Origin: an uncultured Bilophila sp. | Lineage (GTDB): Bacteria > Desulfobacterota > Desulfovibrionia > Desulfovibrionales > Desulfovibrionaceae | Length of the DNA: 20,688 nucleotides | Direction: 5' to 3' | Assembly: GCA_902373525.1 (NCBI GenBank) | Contig: CABKMN010000040.1 | Span: 1-20,688, forward strand | In this document: positions 14,757 to 20,688 of the stretch, one piece after another | Position numbering within the stretch: position 1 is the first letter of the stretch | How the letters are laid out: every line of letters begins with the position of its first letter | The notes under the pieces: generated by a model | What the model was told of the DNA's origin: nothing | The model's input: the letters and a program-made list of their open reading frames with translations, nothing else | Database searches by the model: none | Program-made: the position numbers and the translations under genes

Positions 14757-17700
14757 CTAATCCTTGTCCTCTTTCTCTTCCATCTTTTTCTTGCACATGA
14801 GCCTTTCGGAAGCGCCCATGATCCAGCGGAAGAAGAAGGGGATGAACAGGGGCGCGACGAGGGTTGCGACGAGCATGCCGCCGATGACGCTCGTGCCGAT
14901 GGCGTGGCGGCTGGCCGCGCCCGCGCCGGTGCTGACCGCGAGGGGCACGCAGCCGAGGATGAAGGCGAGCGACGTCATGATGATGGGACGGAAGCGGAGA
15001 CGCGCCGCCTCTTCCGCCGCATGGATGATGTCCTTGCCCTCGTTGCGGTACTGCTCGACGGCGAATTCCACGATCAGGATGGCGTTCTTGGCCGACAGGC
15101 CGATCAGGGTCACGAGGGCCACCTGAAAATACACGTCGTTGGAAATGCCGCGCAACCAGATCGCCGTGATGGCCCCGAGCACGCCGAACGGAACGGCGGT
15201 CAGCACGGTGAGCGGCAGCGACCAGCTTTCATACTGCGCCGCGAGAATCAGGAAGACCATCACCAGCGCGAGCACGAAGACCAGATACCCGCCGCTGCTG
15301 ACCAGCTTTTCCTGATAGGACGAACCGGACCACGCGATGGTGTACCCTTCGGGCAGCACGTCCTTCGCCACTTCCTCCATCGCGGTCATGGCCTGCCCGG
15401 AGCTGTAGCCCGTGGCGGGGTTGCCCATGAACTTCGCGGCCTGGAAGTTGTTGAAGCGCTCCACGGTCTGGGGACCGGCGGTCGGCTTCACGTTGAGCAA
15501 CGCGGTCAGGGGAACCATGTTCCCGCTGTTGTTGCGTACGTAGACTTCGGCCAAATCCTCGGGCCGCGCGCGGTAGTCGCGTTCCGACTGCGTGTATACG
15601 CGGAAGGTCCGCCCGTACAGGTTGAAGTCGTTGATGTAGGTCGAACCGAAGGTCGCCTGCATGGTCGAAAACACGTCGGACACGTTCACGCCGAGCGTAC
15701 GGGCCTTCTCACGGTCCAACTCCACGAACAGTTGCGGCGCGTTGACCGTAAAGGACGTGCTCACGCCCTGCAGCTCCGGCCGCTTGTTCGCCTCGGCCAT
15801 GAGTTTCCGGGCGACGTTTTCCAGTTCCACGCTGCCCTTGCCGTTGCGGTCCTGCAACCACATTTCAAAGCCGCCGGTGTTGCTCATGCCGCTGATGGGC
15901 GGCGGGTTGAAGGCGAGGAAGGAACCCTGCGCCAGCCCGAAGCCCATTCCGTACAGCTTGCGCGCGAGGTCGAAGGAGCTGTCCCCCGCCGCCTTGCGCT
16001 CGTCCCACGGCTTGAGCGTGAAGAAGAAGGTCGCCACGTTGGTCTTGGCGGCGTTGCTCACGGCGTCCATGCCCGAGAAGCTCATCACGTCCGCCACCAG
16101 CGGATTGGCCATGATCTCCTTGTTCAACCGGTCCGCCACCACGGACGTCCGGCTGATCGCCGCGCCGTCGGGCATGGTCATGAGGGCGATGAGGTAGCCC
16201 TGATCCTCGTCGGGAACGAGACCGCCCGGCACGCGCTCGAACACGCCGCCGATGCCCACGATGACGAGGACGAACAGGACGAGGGCGAGGAGGCTGCGCC
16301 GCAGGAGCATCTTGACGATGCTCACATAGTTGCCGGTGAGTCTCTCGAACCATTCGTTGAATTTGCGGAAGAAGGCGCTCGGCGCGCCGTGCCCCGGCTT
16401 GAGCAGCAGGGCGCACAGGGCGGGCGTGAAGGTCAGGGCCACCGTACCCGAAATGACCACCGACACCGCGATGGTGATGGCGAACTGCTGGTACATGCGG
16501 CCCGCCATGCCGCCGGTGAAGGCCACGGGGATAAACACCGCGCACAGCACCAGCACGATGGCGATGACCGGCCCGGTCACTTCCTGCATGGCCTTGGCGG
16601 TCGCCTTGCGCGGGGGCAGGCCGTCGCTGATGTGCCGCTCCACGTTTTCGAGCACCACGATGGCGTCGTCCACCACGATGCCGATGGCGAGCACAAGGCC
16701 GAACATGGTCAGGGTGTTGATGGAGAACCCGAGCGCGTACATGCCCGCGAACGTGCCCACGATGGACACGGGCACGGCGAGGCAGGGGATCAGCGTGGCG
16801 CGCCAGTTCTGGAGGAACAGGTACACCACGAGGAACACCAGCACGATGGCCTCGAACAGAGTCTTGACCACTTCCTCGATGGAAATCTTGACGAAGGTGG
16901 TGGTGTCGTAGGGGATGGTGTAGGCCACGCCCACGGGGAACTGCCGGGAGAGTTCGGCCATCTTGGCCTTGACGAGTTCGGCGGTCGCCAGCGCGTTGGC
17001 GCCCGGCGACAGGTAGATGCCGATGGGCACGGCCTCCATGCCGTTGTACTTGCCCACGAAGTCGTAGCTCTGCGCGCCGAGTTCGATGCTCGCCACGTCC
17101 TTGAGGCGCAGGATGGACCCGTCGGCCTCGGTGCGGAGGATGACTTCCCCGAACTGTTCGGGCGTGGCCAGACGGCCCTGCGTGGTGATCTGCCACGTCA
17201 CGCCCACGCCGGGGGACATGGGCTCCGCGCCCATGCGGCCCGCCGCGAACTGGGCGTTCTGGTCGCGCAGGGCGGTGGCGATGTCGTCGGTGGTGATGCG
17301 GAGCTGGCTCATGCGGTCGGGCTTGAGCCAGACGCGCATGGAATAGTCCTGTGCCGCGAAGTTCTTGGCGTCGCCCACGCCGGGCAGACGCTTGAGCTCG
17401 TCCACGATGTTCAGCAGGGCGTAGTTGCTGAGGTAGATGGTGTTGTACCGCTGATCCGGCGAGGTCAGGAACACGATCTGGAGCATGGACGACGACTTTT
17501 TCAGCACCGAGACGCCCATGCGCTGCACTTCCTGCGGAAGCTGCGCCAGCGCGAGCTGCACCCGGTTGTTCACGTCGATGGTCGCCTGATCCGGGTCCGT
17601 GCCCACGTCGAAGGACACGGTGAGGCTCATGCTCCCCGTGCCCGCGCTGACCGAACTCATGTAGATCATGTTGTCGACGCCGTTGATCTGGCTCTCAAGC

Positions 17701-17936
17701 AGCGACGCCACGGTTTCGGCGATGACTTCGGCGCTCGCGCCGGTGTAGGTCGCGGAGACTTCCACCTGCGGCGGGGTCAGGTTGGGGTACTGCTCGATGG
17801 GCAGCACGGAAATGGCTATCGCGCCCACCAGCGTGATGATGAGCGAAATGACCGTGGAAAAAATCGGACGGCGGAGGAAAAAGCCTTCCTTGATTTCGGA
17901 GGCCCGTTCCGGCGTCGGCTGTTGTTTGGTTTCCAT
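14757..17936 (-). CDS. RND multidrug efflux pump, inner-membrane subunit (HAE1/AcrB family)
   Basis: The 1059-residue product has the full length and features of AcrB/MexB pumps: the N-terminal membrane helix (about 22-45), two large periplasmic loops and two blocks of membrane helices. The proton-relay residues are present: Asp423-Asp424 in GIVVDDAIVVLENVER and Lys950 in LIGLSAKNAILIVEFA. It takes hydrophobic or amphiphilic compounds from the periplasm and outer leaflet and drives them out with the proton gradient. AGGGGG lies five bases before the ATG and overlaps the stop of the fusion-protein gene nine bases upstream, so the two are coupled. The C-terminus is a short Lys/Glu-rich tail. 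Substrates cannot be predicted. Confidence 0.97.
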   Translation of the reverse strand: METKQQPTPERASEIKEGFFLRRPIFSTVISLIITLVGAIAISVLPIEQYPNLTPPQVEVSATYTGASAEVIAETVASLLESQINGVDNMIYMSSVSAGTGSMSLTVSFDVGTDPDQATIDVNNRVQLALAQLPQEVQRMGVSVLKKSSSMLQIVFLTSPDQRYNTIYLSNYALLNIVDELKRLPGVGDAKNFAAQDYSMRVWLKPDRMSQLRITTDDIATALRDQNAQFAAGRMGAEPMSPGVGVTWQITTQGRLATPEQFGEVILRTEADGSILRLKDVASIELGAQSYDFVGKYNGMEAVPIGIYLSPGANALATAELVKAKMAELSRQFPVGVAYTIPYDTTTFVKISIEEVVKTLFEAIVLVFLVVYLFLQNWRATLIPCLAVPVSIVGTFAGMYALGFSINTLTMFGLVLAIGIVVDDAIVVLENVERHISDGLPPRKATAKAMQEVTGPVIAIVLVLCAVFIPVAFTGGMAGRMYQQFAITIAVSVVISGTVALTFTPALCALLLKPGHGAPSAFFRKFNEWFERLTGNYVSIVKMLLRRSLLALVLFVLVIVGIGGVFERVPGGLVPDEDQGYLIALMTMPDGAAISRTSVVADRLNKEIMANPLVADVMSFSGMDAVSNAAKTNVATFFFTLKPWDERKAAGDSSFDLARKLYGMGFGLAQGSFLAFNPPPISGMSNTGGFEMWLQDRNGKGSVELENVARKLMAEANKRPELQGVSTSFTVNAPQLFVELDREKARTLGVNVSDVFSTMQATFGSTYINDFNLYGRTFRVYTQSERDYRARPEDLAEVYVRNNSGNMVPLTALLNVKPTAGPQTVERFNNFQAAKFMGNPATGYSSGQAMTAMEEVAKDVLPEGYTIAWSGSSYQEKLVSSGGYLVFVLALVMVFLILAAQYESWSLPLTVLTAVPFGVLGAITAIWLRGISNDVYFQVALVTLIGLSAKNAILIVEFAVEQYRNEGKDIIHAAEEAARLRFRPIIMTSLAFILGCVPLAVSTGAGAASRHAIGTSVIGGMLVATLVAPLFIPFFFRWIMGASERLMCKKKMEEKEDKD

Positions 17937-17945
17937 GTCGGCCCC

Positions 17946-19151
17946 CTACTCGGCCTTGCCGGGAGCGGCGTCCGTGCTGACGGGCTGATCCGGGAGCGAA
18001 ACGTCCTTGGGCCTGGACTCCTGAATCCGTACGGGCTGTCCGGGGACGGCCTTGTTGCTGCCCTCGGTCACGATGCGCTCGCCGGGCTCCAGCCCCTTGT
18101 TGAGCAGGAAGCTGTCGCCGTAGTTGTCGCCGAGGTCCACGGCGCGCATTTCGGCCTTGTCGCCCTCGCCGATCACGACCACCATGCTGCCCTGCTGGGT
18201 CTGGATGACGGCCTGCTGCGGAATGAGGACGGCGTTGACCAGCTCCATGCCGGAGAGAGTGACGCGCACGAACTGGCCGGGCAGGACGAAAAGGTCCGGG
18301 TTGGGGAACTCGGCCCGCGAAGCGACCACGCTGGTGTTGGCGCTGACCTGCTTGTCCACGAAGGTGACCTTGCCCTTGCGTTCGTAGACGGTGCCGTCCG
18401 CGAGGGTGAGTTCCGCCGTGGCGTTCCGGGTCTTGAGGCGTCCCTGCGCGTCCAGCGCGCGCAGGCGCATGAACTGCGGGCTGGGGATGGCGAAATTGGC
18501 GTACATGGGATCGTTCTGGTTGACCACGGTCAACAGGCTGCCGTCCTGCGATCCGGCGGTGATGAGGTTGCCGACCGTGCGGTATTCCCGGCTGGCGAAC
18601 CCGGAGACGGGCGAGGTGACGTAGGCGTAGCCGAGCTTGATTTCAGCCTCGTTGACGGCGGCCTTGGCGGAATCCAGATCGGCCTTGGCGCTGTTGTAGG
18701 CGGCCTGCGCGTCGTCGCGGTCCTTCTGGCTGACGGCGTTCTTGGCGTAGAGGGGCAGGACGCGGTTCAGGTTCTGGCGGGCCTGCGTGAACTTGGCCTG
18801 CGCCTGTTCCATGACGCCCTTGGCCTGACGGAGCGCGGCCCTGTAGGTATCCGGCTCGATTTCAAACAGGAGCTGCCCCTGCTTGACGTACTGTCCTTCC
18901 TCATAGGCGCGGCGCATGAGGATGCCCGAGACCTGCGCCCGGACTTCGACGGCGCGGGACCCTTCGGTCTGGCCCACATAGGTAAAGCTGATGGGGACGT
19001 CCTTCGCCTCGACGGTCATGACGCCGACCAGAGGCGGCGGCAAGGCCGCCTGCTCCTTCTTCTCGGACGAGCACCCGCCGACAAGCATCAGGCCGAACAA
19101 CGCGCAGGCGGACAGCAGCAACGAAAAGGGCGTACCGGACAGTGGTTTCAT
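17946..19151 (-). CDS. RND efflux membrane fusion lipoprotein (AcrA/MexA family)
   Basis: The 401-residue product starts with a lipoprotein signal (LMLVGGC, Cys27). A lipoyl half (VEVRAQVSGIL, about 68-78, through EGQYVKQGQLLF) is followed by an alpha-helical hairpin of about 104-175 with repeated Ala/Gln/Lys heptads. The second lipoyl half, a beta-barrel (LPGQFVRVTLSG) and the membrane-proximal domain (IVTEGSNKAVPGQPVRI) come next. It is the periplasmic adaptor joining pump and channel. AAGGA is about seven bases upstream of the ATG. It is the first gene of the efflux operon. No TetR- or MarR-type regulator is adjacent, unusual for this pump type. Confidence 0.96.
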   Translation of the reverse strand: MKPLSGTPFSLLLSACALFGLMLVGGCSSEKKEQAALPPPLVGVMTVEAKDVPISFTYVGQTEGSRAVEVRAQVSGILMRRAYEEGQYVKQGQLLFEIEPDTYRAALRQAKGVMEQAQAKFTQARQNLNRVLPLYAKNAVSQKDRDDAQAAYNSAKADLDSAKAAVNEAEIKLGYAYVTSPVSGFASREYRTVGNLITAGSQDGSLLTVVNQNDPMYANFAIPSPQFMRLRALDAQGRLKTRNATAELTLADGTVYERKGKVTFVDKQVSANTSVVASRAEFPNPDLFVLPGQFVRVTLSGMELVNAVLIPQQAVIQTQQGSMVVVIGEGDKAEMRAVDLGDNYGDSFLLNKGLEPGERIVTEGSNKAVPGQPVRIQESRPKDVSLPDQPVSTDAAPGKAE

Positions 19152-19318
19152 CAGACGATCCTTGTTCTTCGTTTGGAAAGCGCACGATGCCCGGAGCGCA
19201 TTGACACGGCGCCGCAGCTTCGTCTACTCATAGGCTTCACGCTTCGTGTCGGACGGTAGCATGGAGCGCGGTACGAGAAAAGGGCACTATACGCAATAAT
19301 CTTTATGGACAGACAAAA

Positions 19319-19492
19319 ATGATGCGACACTTTATCATACGGGGCATTCTGATAGGCGGTTCGATGGGCGTGCTGTACGCGCTCGCCGGGTTTTCGGACA
19401 GCCTTCCCCGGGCCTTCGGGGTCGGAATGATCGGTGGGGCGCTCGCCGGGCTGACGCTCGCCGTCCGCCGGCGCGACAAGGACAAGAAATGA
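19319..19492 (+). CDS. Small glycine-rich membrane protein
   Basis: A 57-residue product with two hydrophobic segments (about 5-24 and 32-50) separated by FSDSLPRAFG and ending in a basic tail (VRRRDKDKK). Both segments have closely spaced Gly/Ala/Ser (GILIGGSMG and GMIGGALAG), typical of helices that pack tightly. Two ATGs stand in tandem at 19319 and 19322; the ribosome site is weak (TGGA). The stop overlaps the start of the next gene (ATGA), which is the main reason to accept it as real. Function is unknown. Confidence 0.65.
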   Translation: MMRHFIIRGILIGGSMGVLYALAGFSDSLPRAFGVGMIGGALAGLTLAVRRRDKDKK

Positions 19493-20184
19493 CCGGCGAC
19501 GAGGCTTCCGCTCCGCCGCGGGACCGCCGCTTCGCCGCCATCGCCGCAGGCGTCCTCACCGGGCGCTTTTTCGGCGTCCCCTTCTTCAATCCTCCCGTCA
19601 GCCCGACCGTGCTGTTCAACGTCTGGGCCTATCTGCTCGGGCCGTTCTTCTTCCTTTTCGCCGGGCTGTGGCGCAAGGGGCTGATCCTGCTCGTCGTCGG
19701 CGCCCTGCTCTACGCGCCCGGCCTGCTGCCCTCGGACGTTTCCGCGCTCGTCTCCATCCTCGTCGAGGAGTACACGCCCTACCATCAGGCTCTACAGGGG
19801 CTGGCCCTGCTGCTCGTCGCCTTCGCCTGCACCGGGCGGAGCGTTCTCTCCCTGCTCGTCGCGCTCCTGTTCATGGCGCTTTTCGTCTACGGCGCGCTGG
19901 CGACCCGCTACCTCGATCTCGGGATCGCCTCGGCCTACGTCTGGCTGAACGCGGGCATCATCTGGAAGGCCCTGTTCCAGCTCTGCCTCTTCGCCCTGCT
20001 CGGCAGCCGGTGGATCGTGCTCGCCGCCGCCCTGCTCGCCGCCGGGGCCTTCTTCTCCGTGGGGCTCCCCGTCGATCTGCCCCTCCACGTCTTCCCCGCC
20101 GCCGCGTTCCCCGTTTTCTGCGGGATGATGGCGACCTTCGATCTGTACAGAAAAAAGCTGTTGGGCGAACGGTTCTGGTGGTGA
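19489..20184 (+). CDS. Polytopic membrane protein, DUF2628-like N-terminus
   Basis: The 231-residue product has about six or seven hydrophobic segments (roughly 41-60, 63-80, 102-114, 118-138, 145-172, 175-194 and 200-218). The stretch FNVWAYLLGPFFFLFAGLWRKGL (residues 43-65) resembles the motif of DUF2628 membrane proteins, in which an NxxAxxxGPFxxxxxxxxRKG-like segment is conserved. The rest is not recognised. AAGGA six bases upstream and the four-base overlap with the small gene before it point to coupled translation. It is divergent from the RND efflux operon. Function is unknown. Confidence 0.7.
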   Translation: MTGDEASAPPRDRRFAAIAAGVLTGRFFGVPFFNPPVSPTVLFNVWAYLLGPFFFLFAGLWRKGLILLVVGALLYAPGLLPSDVSALVSILVEEYTPYHQALQGLALLLVAFACTGRSVLSLLVALLFMALFVYGALATRYLDLGIASAYVWLNAGIIWKALFQLCLFALLGSRWIVLAAALLAAGAFFSVGLPVDLPLHVFPAAAFPVFCGMMATFDLYRKKLLGERFWW

Positions 20185-20198
20185 CGATTGGGAGGGGG

Positions 20199-20228
20199 AG
20201 AGGGAACTTTCTAAAGAAAGTTCCCTCC
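20199..20228. terminator. Hairpin after the DUF2628-like gene
   Basis: AGGGAACTTTCT (20201-20212) and AGAAAGTTCCCT (20215-20226) are perfect complements, flanked by a further G-C pair, starting about 16 bases past the stop. No U-tract follows on the plus strand. Confidence 0.6.
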
Positions 20229-20516
20229 ATGCGGGACGGTTCCCCGGCAACGAGCCTCCCTTTTCGAGGGGCGGAAAAGGGTCCTCCGATGCAGGCAAGT
20301 CCGGCGCGGAGGTGTCCGCGCGCTTCGTCGCTTTTCAAAGGCTCTGTCATGGGATACGGTTGTTTCATTTCCACAACATGATGAATATGCAGACTTTTAT
20401 CCAGTCTTCCATTGACGGACTCCATGACTGAGGCATTTCAGTGGTTATTCCTTTGGAACTTCAAGCAATAAAGCCTCAACCCTTTCCTGTGACACAGCCT
20501 TTTCAAAAACCAGAAA
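20229..20516. other. Gene-free, partly AT-richer stretch
   Basis: No credible gene. The part from about 20340 to 20515 is clearly more AT-rich than its surroundings. It contains a 17-codon open frame (20380-20433) that has no ribosome site. It ends in the bidirectional terminator at 20516. It may hold a short RNA gene or a gene remnant. Confidence 0.3.
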
Positions 20517-20554
20517 AACGTCCCGAACAGGAAACCTGTCCGGGACGTTCTTTT
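20512..20554. terminator. Bidirectional intrinsic terminator
   Basis: Nine pairs (20517-20525 with 20541-20549), one A/C mismatch and five more pairs (20527-20531 with 20535-20539) enclose a three-base loop. CTTTT follows on the plus strand and TTTTT (complement of 20514-20518) on the minus strand. It probably ends a minus-strand gene beyond the right edge, or an unrecognised plus-strand transcript. Confidence 0.75.
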
Positions 20555-20569
20555 CGTCGAACCGGGAGA

Positions 20570-20589
20570 CGTTTTCCCAACGGAAAACG
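20570..20589. other. Small hairpin
   Basis: CGTTTTCC and GGAAAACG pair perfectly across CAAC. No gene can be assigned to it inside the window. Confidence 0.45.
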
Positions 20590-20614
20590 CCTGCGCAACC
20601 CAGCCCTCCGCTCG

Positions 20615-20688
20615 CCCCGTGTATAAAAGTCTTGGGAAGAGGAGGGATGGGGGTTTGGGGGAAGGGAGGAGAAAGCCTTTCTCCAGAA
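20615..20688. repeat. Palindrome-family element cut by the window edge
   Basis: The flank CCCCGTGTATAAAAGTCTT matches that of the element at 14671. The G-rich arm and GAGAAAGCCTTTCTCCAGAA match the left arm and loop of the element at 1-60 (GAGAAGGCCCCTTTCTCCAG). The C-rich right arm is expected just outside the window. Confidence 0.6.

Noticed and set aside
14565..19259. A 1564-codon open frame on the plus strand, antisense to the whole pump and fusion-protein region
   Set aside because: It mirrors the codon structure of the RND genes in a GC-rich genome. Its translation is His/Arg/Gly/Asp-rich with no domain, and it has no ribosome site.
20380..20433. A 17-codon frame beginning MMNMQTFIQSSIDGLHD, faintly like the N-terminus of LivH-type permeases
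   Set aside because: Too short to judge, no ribosome site, and no continuing similarity in any frame; likely chance.
1..20688. CRISPR array, prophage, integron or transposase
   Set aside because: No regularly spaced direct repeats and no recombinase or phage-like reading frame were seen.

Overview
The window looks like a chromosomal piece of a GC-rich sulfate-reducing bacterium of the Desulfovibrionaceae type. The reasons are a COG1900/DUF39 homocysteine-forming enzyme typical of sulfate reducers and methanogens, a cytochrome c nitrite reductase pair (NrfH plus lipoprotein NrfA) of the Desulfovibrio kind, and a sigma-54 two-component system beside it. This assignment rests on recognised families and gene order, not on a database search.

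Layout. 1-2405: a DUF39 sulfurtransferase (minus) diverges from an unrecognised four-helix membrane protein (plus). 2406-2755: no gene, several hairpins. 2756-4781: nrfH-nrfA (minus). 4782-5070: an AT-rich divergent control region with a sigma-54 promoter-like site for nrfHA, a sigma-70-like promoter for the kinase, and three small dyads. 5071-8788: a hybrid sensor kinase with a periplasmic c-type heme motif, then an NtrC-family regulator two bases after it (nrfS/nrfR-like). 8988-9839: secreted L,D-transpeptidase (minus). 10025-12627: pyrE, purB, an FmdB-type zinc-ribbon protein and a 38-residue basic protein, all minus. 12628-13104: no gene found. 13105-19151: an RND efflux system, in transcription order membrane fusion lipoprotein, RND pump, outer-membrane lipoprotein (all minus). 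19319-20184: two small coupled membrane-protein genes (plus). 20185-20688: no gene, hairpins and the left part of a repeat.

How the parts fit. The best-supported functional unit is the nitrite module at 2756-8788. A membrane kinase that probably carries a heme in the periplasm passes phosphate through its own receiver and Hpt domains to a sigma-54 activator. That activator probably turns on the divergent nrfHA operon, which reduces nitrite to ammonium at the outer face of the membrane and protects sulfite reduction. The other genes are housekeeping (pyrE, purB, homocysteine synthesis, cell-wall cross-linking) and multidrug efflux.

The least ordinary feature at the DNA level is a family of G-rich/C-rich palindromes that recurs at the 3' ends of genes (1-60, 2694-2742, 10612-10666, 14671-14752, 20615-20688, and looser relatives at 13058-13084 and 20201-20226). 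I saw no CRISPR array, tRNA, rRNA, transposase, integrase or phage gene.
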